A DNA stretch of 64,000 bases from Dipylidium caninum. Taxonomy: Eukaryota; Platyhelminthes; Cestoda; Cyclophyllidea; Dipylidiidae. Position 1 is the first letter of the stretch, and each line of letters begins with the position of its first letter. A program made the position numbers and the translations under genes. The DNA is taken from NCBI GenBank assembly GCA_017562135.1, contig QEYB01000654.1, positions 1,054,001 to 1,118,000 of the forward strand. The letters run 5' to 3'. The notes beneath the pieces were generated by a model. The model saw only the letters and a program-made list of their open reading frames with translations. It was not told where the DNA came from and searched no databases. Below, in pieces: positions 36,601 to 64,000 of the stretch.

Positions 36601-39600
36601 GGGGACAGTTTACACAAAATATCCTACTTATTAATTTCAGTAGTGTGGACATTTCGTGGGCTGCGGATTGATTTGCAATATGGAGGGGGGAGAGGGAAGA
36701 AGAGAACAAAATGTCTTCGGTGTCGGCATTTAAGGAAGGCCATAAAACTTCTCAGCACACCTGAGATCAAAATTGTAGAGAGGGAGGAGAATGAGAGGAA
36801 ACTGAAAATGCCGTCCCCGCCCAGTCACATAATTGTCTTTATAACATTGACAAGCGCGCGTAGGTCACCCAATTAACTCGAAAAACCTCTTTGTTGTCAT
36901 TTGAAATCAAAAGTAAATTGGACAAACTGTAAAAGTCCCCAATCGGTTCAGTCAAAGGCGGGGGTAGCGGAATAGCGTAGCCACCTACACTTACAAGCTT
37001 TTCAAGGTCATGCGAGAATCGACCAATCGTGTTGCTACCGCTGAAAACACCCGATGGCTCGCCACAACACCAACATTCAAAAACGCGGTTCATTCTGGCC
37101 GAGGGCAATAGAAAACTGACCAGGGCGGCTCGCGAGTAAATCTCTCTCTTCAGCCCCCCCCCCCTGCGCCCAGCCGTCTTCGCCTCTTCCGACTCCACAG
37201 TATTTCTGCTCATTCGCGCTCCCAGACCCAATTGCGTGTGGATCCGATTGCTCTCAGCGAGTCGGTCCTCCGCACGGTGCCCAATGAGGAGGGGAATCAG
37301 ATTCCCGCAAGGCTGCAGGCGAGAGAATGCCGGAGTGGCGACTGAAGCCAACGAGTGAGTGGAGAGCCAATCGGAGACGGAAGTGGCCGGCAGCTCGGCC
37401 CTCGGCCAGTCCCAGCCCGCAGCCCACTGGCGCACCTTCCCCCGCCGCGCTTTTCACGGCCCTGTCCAATGCTCTTTCAATCACACCATGATGCACTGAG
37501 TAAAACAACGATGCGCAGAACTGTGTGGATGGAGGAAGTTCGGCCGTCCACCGCCCAACCCCCGAGGGAAGGCAATGTTGGCGTCCCGCCTACACCATCG
37601 CCAAACTCACATAAAACCCGTTTAACGTCTCCTTTCTCGATGTAGTTGGTTCTGCAAACCAAACGCCCTCCAATTCAGCACGTAGGCCCTCTTGCCCACC
37701 CTCCTCGTGGGAATCTGCGTGTGTTCCAGCCCAGTTGGGGCCCATTTTCGGCTTTTTCAGAAGTGATCAAAAATCGGCCAATCGTTAGAGGGGCCGCACA
37801 CCCGAGCTGCTCCACTCACTTTGGCCCCACCAGAAACTCCCCTTCTCCGCCGCCATTCACGTCTTTCTAGGCGGAGTGGGGGGAGGGGGAGAAGGAATTT
37901 GCGAAATGTCCAACTCCTCGGCCCTCACTGCTATCCCCAACGCCGTCCAAGTCTGCCTTTGCTTTGCTGCATCGTCTAAACACAGTCACACTTACACAAA
38001 CACACACGAGGCCCCGCAAATCCCAGTCGCTGGCGCGCGCGAATAGCTGCGCGCCGCCACGCACGCACGCACGCGCGGCGGCGATGCACCAATGAGGGAG
38101 AGGCGTTTGTAACAATGCAGCTGGCCAAGACGCGATCGATACGATATGGTGCGTGCGTGTGCGCGCGCGCGCGCGCTGGTTTACGTACGGCTATTCGCAG
38201 TGAAACACGCGTCAGCGGCAACAGCAGCAGCAGCAACAGTGTCGGCATCATCGTCACCATCACCATAACGTGTTCCGCTTCGCTGCCGCTGTCGCCGTCA
38301 CGGCGTCTTCGGGCCCCGCGACCGCGGTTCTGCGATGTGCCACCTCGCGGGCCCCTTCGCCGCCGTTTTCGGCGACTTTCCCGCCTCCAAGGACGACGAG
38401 GCGGGCGGGGAGGCGCGGTTGGGGCGATTGCGCGCGCTGAGGTGGATCCATGGGGGAAGGAGGCTGACCTGGAGGGCATTATCCGACGACGCCTCAGGGG
38501 AATCCCGTCTCCATGCTCCGCCTCCTCTGCCCACGCTTAAAAAGAGGTGTTCACCCCCCAAGAACGACGCACGAGTGCCCGAATACCTCGGTACCACCGG
38601 CACCGGCACCGGCATTGGACGACTGTAATCGCAGGGGAAGTGAAAAATGTCCCAGTATTTGGCCTCCGCCACCGCCACCGCCACCGCTTCCGCCTCCCGC
38701 CGACTCCCGTCCGAGCGCCTCGAGGCGAGTGGGCATGGAAGGCGGCTTTTCCAGCTTCGGCAGAACAAAAAGGCCTCAGGAGAGATCCTCCGCACTGGAG
38801 TCCACTCCTCGCAGGGATTTCCGGCCACGAAGGCGACCCTGACGAGGCGCACCATCGACTGCCCCCCCCTTCCCCCCGCCCGCCTCCCGCACGCCCCACA
38901 GCGTTGGCGAGGAGAACGACCGCTTCCGAAAAAGGGCAAAACAGGCGACCTCACTCGCCCTTCTCTGCCCGGTCGGCGGGAGATCGCGAGGGAAGGCGGC
39001 GGCGGGGGTGGAGGGGGCGAGTGGACCTCGTCCCTTTCAGGCAGGAAAAAAGCATTTTTCACACGCTTTTACAAGAAGGCCAAGTCCGACTCACCGGCGC
39101 GCGAGGTGGCGCAGCGTTCACGAGGTGGACTCGACCGGGGGGAGGGAGAGACGCAAAAAGCTCCAGGCGAGGGGGGGGGAGAAGTGGGGAAGGGGCGAAG
39201 GCGATAGAAGCCCCTCGTAGAGGCGTGGGATTCCGCAGGTGTCCGCAAACAGCAGCCACGAGGCCCGCGGGCACGGCGGACGCCCAACTGGCGCGACGAG
39301 GGTGGGCGGGCCGGGCGGTGGGAGAGAGGGGGGGGGCGCGGAGGGGAGAGAGAGAAAGGAGGCTCACTGTAGCAAATTTATTACACGATATTGCCACCTA
39401 GCCTGTCATCCTCAGCGGCAACAGGGTAGAACAGATCAGATCAGATCAGATCGGGTCGAGTCGAGTCGAGTCGGCTCATCAGAAAAAGAAGAAGGAGAAG
39501 AAGATCGTTTCGGTGGGGTGGTGGTGGTGGTGTTGGTGGACGGGTGAGGAGGATAACTGCAGACACACGCACGCGCACACACACACAGGCATACAAACAC

Positions 39601-39937
39601 ACGCGGAGCGGCGTCTGTGTGACGAGGGCGGGGTGGGGGCAGGGCAGGGCGGGGCGGGGCAGGAGGGGCGGAAGGCGAGAAAACGTCCAAATTAAAAGAC
39701 AAAGAGAAGGGAGTAGAGATTGAGATTGAGAATTGCGAGAGAGAGGGAGGGAGGGAGGGAGGGAGGGGGGAGGGGAAGGGAAGGGAAGGGAAAAAATAAA
39801 CCAGGTAGGTGTGTTGCTTTCTAGAGCTTCATCATCGAACAAAAAGACAGTTTGCGACGTGTTTGGTGATTACAACTTGTGTTGGGGCTCCTCGCTCCTC
39901 GTGTGTTCCGCGCTGCCTTGAATGCCTCGCATGGGGA

Positions 39938-39981
<44 letters not shown>

Positions 39982-40307
39982 CGGACGGACACGCCACGTG
40001 GGCGCGGACGCAGACGCGGACGGACGGGGCGCGCTCGCGGTGAGGCTCGGAAGTGGAGCGGGGAAGGAGAGAGAGCAGTGGGGACGGGGGATGAGGCGGG
40101 GAGGGGAGGGGAGGGGGGGAGACTGACTGACTGATTCATTGATTGATTGTACAGAGCGGGTTCGTGGCGTGTGCTTCTGTGGATGGGCTGGCGGGCGGGC
40201 GGACGGGCGGATGGACGAATGGCCGGACGAGCAGGAGCGCGTGTGTGCGTGGGGGGAGGAGGCGAGGCGAGGCGAGGCGGGGCGGGGCGGGGCGAGGGGA
40301 GAGCGCC
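33646..40307. other. Large intergenic region between the Cys-rich gene and G alpha q
   Basis: GC-rich blocks at about 34.2-35.5 and 38.0-39.4 kb carry chance ORFs on both strands. One ORF at 33809-34219 (plus, 136 aa) has a helical-looking C-terminus with FHRFQERQSF but no recognised similarity. Simple repeats include CA near 35687-35704, GC near 38159-38175, GATCA/GAGTC runs at 39430-39475, GGGA at 39745-39785 and CACG at 39938-39982. A minus-strand AATAAA at 39377-39382, about 930 bp past the G alpha stop, is a candidate polyadenylation signal for that gene. Confidence 0.45.
39938..39982. repeat. CACG tetranucleotide microsatellite
   Basis: About ten consecutive GCAC/ACGC units downstream of the G alpha q gene. 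Confidence 0.9.
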
Positions 40308-55952
<15,645 letters not shown>

Positions 55953-57646
55953 AGCGAGTCTGGGGAGGATTTGGGAGAATGCGGTGATATTTATTACTGT
56001 TTTCTCCTCGCAGTCATAGCAACGCATTACTTCGCTATCAGCTCTACCGCCACCCGGTGAAGTGCTCACGGAACAAAGTTCATCTTGCGCGCGAGTACAC
56101 ACGCGCGCGCGCTCGGCGGACTGGCCAATCAGCGCGCAGACGTACTGAATTTGTGTGCTGTGACGAAGTCATTTGCATTTGCACATGACATTTTTTTTCT
56201 CGGTCATACCAACCGCACCAGGGCGTTCGAACTGCATTAAATGACCGCAGTCAGAGAAAAAAAGGAACAAGTGGTGTCATGGTACACACCAACCCTTTGT
56301 TGAAACTTTTTTTCCCACTGAAATCATGTGAAAATAAGTGAGTGTAACAGCTGATCGGTGATTTGTCACTGTTCCAACTCCGGCTTGTCTTAGCATTGTT
56401 GTGATCAAATACACTGCCTCTTTGAGCCTAACCTATCCTAATAATAACCATCTCGGTGGAAGAAAGCGTCATTTTAAGTAGAATAGCTTGCGGGGGTGGG
56501 AAAATGTCCCCTCGGACCTGTGGATGAGTTTACCGAAATCGCACACCACTTTCGTGCTCAAAGGAGCCTTTAATGGAAGAGTCAACACCCAAGCAGACCG
56601 GACACGGCCGACAGAGGAGAGGGCGGAGGGGTGTGGCCTGACTTCTGTCAAAACGAGTGAAGCGGCGGGGCTGAGAGGCCAGTGGGCGCAAACGTCGCCG
56701 GCTGGAGGGTTTGAAAGGGCCCCGAAGAGAATGGATTGACGGCCTCTTCCATGGCACAAGCTACTCGTCGGACAGGAAAGCCGAGCAAAAGACAAAAAGG
56801 CGTGTAAATCGCCTCATAGGTCACCGGAGGGTTGACAAATTTGGAGAATGACGTGCTTAGACCAGCAATGCTCGAAAAATCTTTAAATTGAGTTAATTAT
56901 TTCAAAGCATTCTCACTTCTCTGAGCCATTTGCTGCCTCTTAAATGGCTTTTAATATACCTAAACGCAACCATGGAACTCGAAGCCGTATTCTGGGACGC
57001 TGTTCCAACGCGGGGTGGGGGGGGGCCCCCCGCCCCCCGAGGCGGACGGCGGGCCAAAACGCGATGTCGCAAGACGCTGGTGGCGTCTGCAGCAATTAGG
57101 ATTGTGTCTTGATAAAAGTGCACCTCATCATCGTCCCGACAACCCACTCGCACACGGGGAAGAGGGCGTTAGCTACATTACGTTTACCATGGCAACGGAA
57201 ATGCACGGCATGTGATAAAGGTAGTTAATCGAGAGTGCCACTTGCCAGGGTGGGTGTGTGCTACTGAGTGAATTTGAGTAGAATATGTGAATGAGGTCAC
57301 ACGGAGGCTGGTGATTTGTGGGCTAAATGCCGAATCGCCTGTCCCGTCCACTGGGCGATTTGATTTGGCTAGAGGCTTCAACATTTCCTCCATCGAGGGA
57401 AAATGGAGTGGAGTTCGGGGAAGGAGGCAGGATCGCGGCGAGTAGGTTGGCCAAAAGTCGATTAATGTCGAGTGGATTTGGAATGAAAACTCCTCTATAT
57501 ACAACATATACTTTTTGATTATGTTTACGCCAAAATGGGCTTCCCCCATCGATCTTGGATATGCTTTATATCCGGGGATGATATACTACTTAAAGGAGAC
57601 CTTTATCGCACTGAGGTACATTTTGTATGACAGCTGAATATGGAAG
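55953..57646. other. Region upstream of G alpha q exon 1a
   Basis: No gene recognised. A CG-rich alternating tract lies near 56100-56112 and AT-rich sequence follows. The promoter of the exon 1a transcript should be near 55960-56150. Confidence 0.45.
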
Positions 57647-58042
57647 CTATTTTACATATTTTGTATTAAAGGGCAAGTTAGTTGACTTCACCTCTAAAGA
57701 AGGCTCTGAGTTTAGTGAGAAGTGAGGCTTGCAAGAAAATAATAAATTTGAGGGATTATCGACTGCTGAGAACAGTATTCCACGGCGGGGCACCGTCGCC
57801 GGTCCGGTGAGCGGGCGTCGGAGGTCAAAGAGGGCGCCTTGTCGCTGATCGATCCACTCCGGGGCAACTCCCCGAGGCCTGGGCAGAAATGCCCGCGGCT
57901 TCGGCCGCGTCGGCCGGCGCGCCTTCGGGCGATGACGGCGCCGGCGGTTCTCCTGCACCAGATAGTAATGTTCGCCAACGTCCACAATGGGGGTTGCACG
58001 GGCCGCGCCTTTAGCGACCCCGCAGTTCGCCTCGTTTATCAT
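57647..58042 (-). CDS. Possible single-exon gene, 131 aa, unknown
   Basis: An ATG-initiated ORF starts MINEANCGVAKG and continues through a Lys/Arg-rich stretch (ENRRRRHRPKARRP) and a PRGVAPEWIDQRQGALFDLRRP segment. I do not recognise it. Its core (about 57780-58025) is a sharply bounded GC-rich island in AT-rich DNA, which might reflect coding constraint, a CpG-like promoter for the neighbouring DHHC gene, or inserted DNA. The C-terminal third, rich in Ser/Phe/Asn, looks non-coding, so the true 3' end may be spliced. It would lie head-to-head with the DHHC gene, with ATGs 227 bp apart. Confidence 0.3.
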   Translation of the reverse strand: MINEANCGVAKGAARATPIVDVGEHYYLVQENRRRRHRPKARRPTRPKPRAFLPRPRGVAPEWIDQRQGALFDLRRPLTGPATVPRRGILFSAVDNPSNLLFSCKPHFSLNSEPSLEVKSTNLPFNTKYVK

Positions 58043-58268
58043 TGCTTAACCTACCGATAATGCAGTCTTCACTACATGTAAATTCTAAAAATCTAACCAT
58101 TGTGATTATTAACAGCAACAGTCCAAGGGAGTAAAAGTTTTATCTCATATTGAGTTGAAAAACGTTATTACTTATTTTATGTGCAAAGGTGCTATTTGTT
58201 GTTTGGTTGGATTAATTGCAGGGCAGTATTTTTAAATGTAGTGGGTGGCCTGCTAGGCTCTCACAGAC

Positions 58269-60225
58269 ATGGTTTTCAACTTCTCTGTCTGTGGTGTGGT
58301 ATGTATTATCATCACCTACGCCATCGTTATCTACTCAGATTACGTCGTTGTATTCCAACTTATAATCCCCGTACTCAATTATGGGTATGTCTTTTTTCAC
58401 TTGTGCTCTCTCCTTTTCGCTTTTTAGTTTCTGTTTGCACGTAACTTGCTCCTTAGAGATGTGTTCTAAACGGGTGGCGTTGCTCGATTCTTACAGTCGG
58501 CATGTTAAGGCACTAGAATATGCTGTTTTCTTCCACTTATTAGCGAGATTACAGACTATTTAATCAGGACTTCGCATATTTATTCATTGTGATCTTTTTT
58601 GTTTCAGTATTGCGTCACTGGCTCTAGCCACTCTCTACAACATGGTTATAATCCTCCTAATCGTCTCCCATATAAAAAGCGTTTGTACCGACCCCGGTGT
58701 CATTTCTCTACCCGTCTGTCGGCCCAGCGCCCATGACCTTTTAGCCCTCAAGCATAATGTAAGCTTTTCTCTTAAGTTTCAAATTCCTCATTTAAATTCC
58801 CCGCAATTATTTACTCTTTTATAGTAATCTGCCTTCCACCCAAATATTAACGCAATTTTTACTTCCGTTTGTGGAAGTATAGCGGCCCAGTTTAAACTGT
58901 TGGGAGATGGTCCTTGTCTAAGAAATTCTATTGCAATGCAGTAGTCTACTACCAGGAAACGTTCCACAGTCTTATTTTGCAGTCTTCTTATATTCATTTG
59001 GTTCCTTTTTTGCATACTATCTTTTGGTGACTAAGATTAGGAGTATATTTTGTATATGACTACTTTGTCGTGTAACATATTACTTCCTGTCCTCGCCGTA
59101 ATGTCTAATTTACGGTTCCTACCAGTTGAAATAGTTTTTCTATGTAAATAAAAACTCATATCACTCCTACTGATGAGTCCTCTTTATTTCGTTAGCATTC
59201 CGGTGGTCTACGCGCTTTTTTTCAGCTGACATTATCGTATTCGTAGCCTGGTACAAGTAATGCTCTCCCTTTTTTGCGTTACCCCACCATTCCTTATTTT
59301 TAGCTGTCCAATTTAATCCCAATTTGAGGTTTCCGTGAATTTTTTGGTTCCCCTCGCTAACTTTCTAGTCTGGTGACGGCTTAACGCTTGACTGTTCGAG
59401 AGGGGGACTAATAAACGCCTCTAATCTCTCACTTTTCGATGGCAGTGTCCCCCGCTCCTCAATCCCACGTCGCTCCACCCTTGTGAACTGGGGCTTCTCG
59501 CCAAATTGGCTGTTGGGTGACGAGGATGCCGCCAAACTGCCAGTTCGGAAATGTTTTGGTTGTTAGATTTATACTTTGTCTGATCTTAATTAGCTGAGAC
59601 AGTTCAACAGGCCGAAGAGATTGAATCGGAAGGGGAGAACCGATGACCAGATTGAATGATCATTTTGTAGGCAGAAATTATTGAGTGAATGGGCAAAAAT
59701 CGTTTGGTTTTGATTTTAGAGATGGAATAGCGTGTTTAAGGTGGATTAGTAGTAAAGACAGAGCCGTAGTGAGTAAGTGAACGAGTCTTTCACCTTTTCC
59801 TCTCTTCCCCCACGTCCCGCCCCCACCCCAGTACCCCGGCGGATGGACGATTTGCCGGAAGTGTTCAATCCTGCGACCGCCAAGAGCCCATCACTGCAGC
59901 ACGTGTGGCCGCTGTGTTCGCAAGATGGACCATCATTGTCCCTGGTGGGTCTTTCTCCTCTCCTCTCCTCCCTCGTCCCTACTTCAAACCATTACCGTCT
60001 TCCTCTCCCACTGATTTGTCGATATGCCGTGTTTGTGGCCACTGCCAACGATTTCTTCGTCCGCCCGACCACACCCATCTGCCCTCACAGGCACCTCTCG
60101 CTCTCTCTCCCTCTCCGACCGCTTCACGCCTTACGTGGGCTCACTTTCGCTCGCCTGGCGACGCGCCACTCTCCTCCAGTCGACACAGCCTAACTTTTCA
60201 CTCGCGAGTAGAAGAAACACTTGTC

Positions 60226-60280
<55 letters not shown>

Positions 60281-63200
60281 GGTGGCCTTGTCGACCCCTC
60301 ACGCCTTCATGACGGTTGCTTTCATCGTCAAGTGGCCTCATCGTTTTGACGGCATTGCTAATCCCGAGGAGACTGTGTAGTCTGACCTCCTCCGCCCCCG
60401 TCTCCGCCTCCGCCTCTTGCGCTGCTGATGCGTCACTCGAGGTCGTTGTTGTCGTTGTCGTCGGGCTTCGTCTCAGTCTTGACTCCTCCTCGAGTGGAAT
60501 CATCCTTGAAAACGCCCTGTTAAGGCACTCAACTCGATAAAAATATGCGACTAATTGGTATCTGTCAAGGCGGTATCTTTTTTCGCGGGAGGAGGTGCGC
60601 TAATCTAAACGCCGACTCACCTTGACGAGGAGACGCGTCAGCCAGTCGGAACTGAGCATCTGTTGCCGCCATTCTTCTTCTTCTTCCCTCTCTCGACGAC
60701 GAAATCTTGAGTTTATAGTCATCCGCATGGTCGTCGAGTACTCGAGGCCACTGCCTGTCCAACACTCCAACTCTCCGAGGTGTACGACTTACCGGCTTCT
60801 TTTTTCCCCCCCGCCAGGGTGAATAACTGCGTTGGCGAGGAGAATCAGCGCTTCTTCCTGCTTTTCCTCATCTACGTTGGTAAGGACGTTGGACGACTTG
60901 TCCGTGTCTTTCTTGTGCTTTGCCGCCTCCTGCCTCGGACGGCGGAACAGACCTTTTGTCCGCTCCACTCGCCTCCCCCCGCGCCAACAGCTCCATTTCG
61001 TGAATAGTCGTGCCGACTGCTGTCGGGTTTAGTTTACAGAGCACCTTTCCTGCCGGGCCGAGGGGCGACTGCCTCCCTCGGCGAGACAGTCGTCCGCCGT
61101 CGCGGTGGGATCGCCGCCTCGTGTCGGGGAGGGCAGCAGGCCCAGCCACCGAGGCGTGGACGGCGAGGGGAGGGAGGGGCGCTGGCTCCGCCGCATGTCC
61201 GACCAACCTGTCTAAAACCACTCGGCAGTCACACACCTGTCCGAGTGTCCTCCTCCCTCACCGCGTAGCCGAAGCCCACGGGCGTGAGGCTGCGGTTAAC
61301 CTCCCCCCCCTCCTCCTCCTGCCTCACACTGACTCTCCCCCCTTTAGGCTGCAGCTGCGTCGGTTGCCTCATCATCCTGACCGTCTGCTGGGCGTTGGAC
61401 CCCGGTCGCCAGGAGGCTGCCAGTAGCCAACACGCTGACAATCTCGGAGGTAGCACCGACCTCAACCGGCAAATTCGAATGTGAGTGAACCGCGTTTCCC
61501 CTGAAAGGGGAGGCTCGCTTTTCTCCTCCGCAGCGGATGAGCCTCCTTCTGTCTTTTCTGTGGTCTGTGGACTCCGAATTAGCGTCAAATGCTGCTGGAG
61601 TTTGTCTCGCTCCTTTTACCTCCCCCTAAATTGTCAGTCAAAGCCTTTTCTCCTGCCTCCTCCCTTTCGTCTGACTGCCCTGCACTTACACTTCCCCTCG
61701 CGGGGTTCACTTTCCTCGGCCTTCGCGCTCATTGGTCTCCGCAGCGTCATCGTCCACAGTCATTGCGAGGCGAGACGTCCCCGGACAGTCAGGGCTTCAC
61801 CGTTGTGTCGCCACATGGTGTCTGATTCGCCCGTTTTGAGTCCAGCTTCTTTTTTGTCTCGAAACTCGACGACTCGGCCACTTGTCTGTGAGGCGTTCAG
61901 GCCCAGGGTGGCCAATTCGAGCTGATGACAAGGGGCGAAATTTTTCTCTCTCCCTCCCCACCCCTATCCCGATTCACTTAAGACGTCGTCGTGGCGACTG
62001 CGTTGGACCGCTGGCTCCTGCCCTTTCGCCCACCTCCTCCCTGGGTCTTTCCACCCTCAAAGTGGACGGTCTGCGCGGTGTCCACGCACTTGGGCCGTCG
62101 GGGGCGGTTGTAGACGGACGGGGGGCAGTGGAGTTGCTACCTGCCGTGCGGACAGGGCGTTGGACGGGCGGTCGGCTAACGTGTGAACCGGTGAAATAAG
62201 TTCCCATTTGCTTCACTCGACCGCCGATAATTCGCTGCCGAGTCGTGGAATTCCGATTTCGTCTGCGTTACGGGAATCTTCTCATCTCCCTCCTACGTTC
62301 GGCATTGACTAATCAGTGGTTTTTTCCACGCTCTGTTTCCTTTCTACGTAAATTACAGCCATTGCTAACGTTTATTTCATTTACGCTAAAAGGGGGGGGG
62401 GGTATTCAGGCCATTAAATAACAACTTTTTTTGTTTCTTATCCCTATACTTTTAGCATTCACTCCATCATCCTGGCCGTAATCGCGTGCCTGTTTGGACT
62501 CTTCGCCCTCGCGATTCTCTCAGACCAGGTGGGAGGAGGGAAAGTTCTTCTCTACATTATTCCACTTTTTTTTCTCTTTCACCCCAAATCATCGAAAATT
62601 ATCCTTGTTATTAGCTTGTTTTTTGCTATACCCCCTCAGGGAAACGATTTCTTTTCCACTGTATTCCCCACCGGTATGAGGGAATGTCTTCCTGTGGCCT
62701 CCTGACTGCGTGGGAGTGTCGCTTGTTACTCGTAGCTGCTGGAGACCTAAGTCGGATAGGCTTGAAGTGTCTCCTTGTAGGGGGGAGGGGCCAACGAGCC
62801 CCTTTCACCCCCCTCGCCTCCTAACTGCTAAACTTCCATGCGTGGAACAGGCGAAGACGTGCATTTATCCCTCTACTGAAGTCGTTTTAAGTAGCTGTGC
62901 TCTGTTCCCCACAGTTCTCGGCCATCTTCAGCGACGAGACAGGCGTGGAACACGTACAACGCCTCCATCCGCGCGACGGTCGTCCCGACAAACAGCGGCA
63001 ACGCAATAGCCTGGAGGACGACTATGAAGCCAATCGGCCTCGCACACGCTCGAGGTTCGAGCGGCTCCGCGACGTTTGCGGTTCTGGTAAGGAGACCCCA
63101 AATTTATGACTTAACCAACGCCACGGCGCTGTGATTGATGGCGCGACCGGGGAAAAAAGTACTTGGGACTGGGGGTGGCGGGGGGGTGAGGAGGCGCACG

Positions 63201-63599
63201 CCCCCTTCCCCATGCCACCATCATTTGCGCTTTGCACCGAAGCTCGCAACAGGGGGAATATTTGTGTGTCGGTGGAGGTTCGCCGGAGCCCTTAAACGGT
63301 CTCTTCGTCACCCTTCAGGTTCCGTGTGGCTCTGGGGCCTTCCGTGTCTCCGACTGCATCGCCCGAGGACTCCAGTCTGGTCGATGGACGCAGTCGACTT
63401 CCGCGGTGCCGGTCCGGCGACGCAAGCGGGCTCGGGCCTCTCCAAGGCCGCCAATTCCTCCTCCATCGCCATTCCCGTCGATGTGCCTGCCAATGTGCCC
63501 CTCCTCAGCGCCATCCACGGCGAGGGGGACGAGGTGGAGTCGACCTCGTCTGCAGCCGCCAACAATCCTGTCACCGGCGTCGGCGTCGGGGTCAGGTGA
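58269..63599 (+). CDS. DHHC-type palmitoyltransferase, ZDHHC3/7 group
   Basis: Eight exons join in phase: 58269-58384, 58608-58758, 59832-59944, 60818-60879, 61348-61480, 62456-62528, 62915-63086 and 63319-63599, giving ~366 aa. The Cys-rich domain is complete ([20 protein letters not shown], then [16 protein letters not shown]); the Cys of DHHC is the acyl acceptor. Four membrane segments surround it: two before the domain ([16 protein letters not shown] and [11 protein letters not shown], then CTDPGV) and two after. An IFSDETGVE motif follows the last, as in ZDHHC3/7. These Golgi enzymes S-acylate many proteins, including G alpha subunits (family knowledge). The first ATG lies just after a CACAG acceptor, and vertebrate homologues have ~40 more N-terminal residues, so a 5' exon may be missing. 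The Ser/Ala-rich tail is unlike vertebrate ones. The stop overlaps a donor-like GTGAGG. Confidence 0.88.
60228..60278. repeat. GT microsatellite
   Basis: About 25 GT units in the intron after the DHHC exon at 59832-59944. Confidence 0.95.
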
Positions 63600-64000
63600 G
63601 GACGAGGGCGATGACGAGGACGAGGACGAGGACGAGAGGGGACGTGAGGACGTGAGGCCGATGGACGCGGCGTTGACTCTCGCGTTCGCCTTCTTCCCAT
63701 CTCTCCACCCCCTTAACTTGTTTACCCGTCCCCCCCCCCCGCCTCCCCCACTGACAGTCGACATTGAATAAGGCGAGGCGACAAGTAGAAGCAGTCATCG
63801 TGCCGACGGGGTTTGTCTTGGTGGCGTGGGGGGCGGAGGGCGTCCCCCGCTGGGGCGACGACGAGTCGGAACTCGGTGCAAAGACGAGTCAGACACGGAC
63901 AAGGGGAAATGGGCGGGGCGGGGGGCGGGGGGCGAGGTTGGAAAGAGCAGAGCGCAGAGGAGAGGCGAGCCGCGTGCCGGACAGAGAGGTTGTCTGCGTT
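63600..64000. other. Downstream flank of the DHHC gene
   Basis: Begins with GACGAG-type repeats (63600-63640) and becomes GC-rich. No gene and no AATAAA were seen before the window ends. Confidence 0.4.

Overview
This is a eukaryotic window, almost certainly from a parasitic flatworm and most likely a cestode. Seven multi-exon genes can be assembled by joining GT-AG exons in phase. Several introns are only 30-40 nt (34, 36, 40, 30 and 38 nt in STAM and ARPC2), a size class typical of flatworms, alongside kilobase introns. Base composition swings between AT-rich stretches and very GC-rich blocks full of simple repeats, and those GC-rich blocks carry long chance ORFs on both strands. No prokaryotic, viral, rRNA, tRNA or CRISPR feature was seen.

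Layout. 1-1.3 kb: a broken tandem copy of the 3' half of the next gene. 2.4-5.7 kb (+): a UBE2U-like ubiquitin-conjugating (UBC-fold) protein with a long unrecognised C-terminal half. 6.19-7.19 kb: a 1-kb element with 200-bp terminal inverted repeats. 9.67-14.18 kb (-): STAM (VHS, UIM, SH3, GAT, Pro/Gln tail). 15.8-22.6 kb: two arms of a diverged GC-rich inverted duplication flanking a calponin-family gene (-, 18.34-21.24 kb). 27.9-32.1 kb (-): ARPC2. Its ATG overlaps, on the opposite strand, the ATG of a possible small gene. 33.32-33.56 kb (-): a two-exon gene for a 39-residue peptide with 18 cysteines. 40.3-55.95 kb (-): a G protein alpha subunit of the Gq class with two candidate first exons. 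58.27-63.6 kb (+): a DHHC palmitoyltransferase of the ZDHHC3/7 type.

The recognised genes are housekeeping or cytoskeletal: actin nucleation (ARPC2), actin binding (calponin), endosomal sorting (STAM), ubiquitin transfer, Gq signalling and S-acylation. They do not look like an operon or pathway cluster. The DHHC enzyme and the Cys-rich N-termini of Gq are linked by family knowledge (ZDHHC3/7 enzymes can acylate G alpha subunits), but their proximity may be chance.

Most interesting: (1) two alternative Gq first exons with different lipidation signals, one carrying an apparent 1-nt deletion; (2) the tiny Cys-rich peptide gene; (3) the tandem duplication and decay of the UBE2U-like gene and its unclassified C-terminal region; (4) the ARPC2 divergent start-codon overlap; (5) the GC-rich inverted duplication around calponin.
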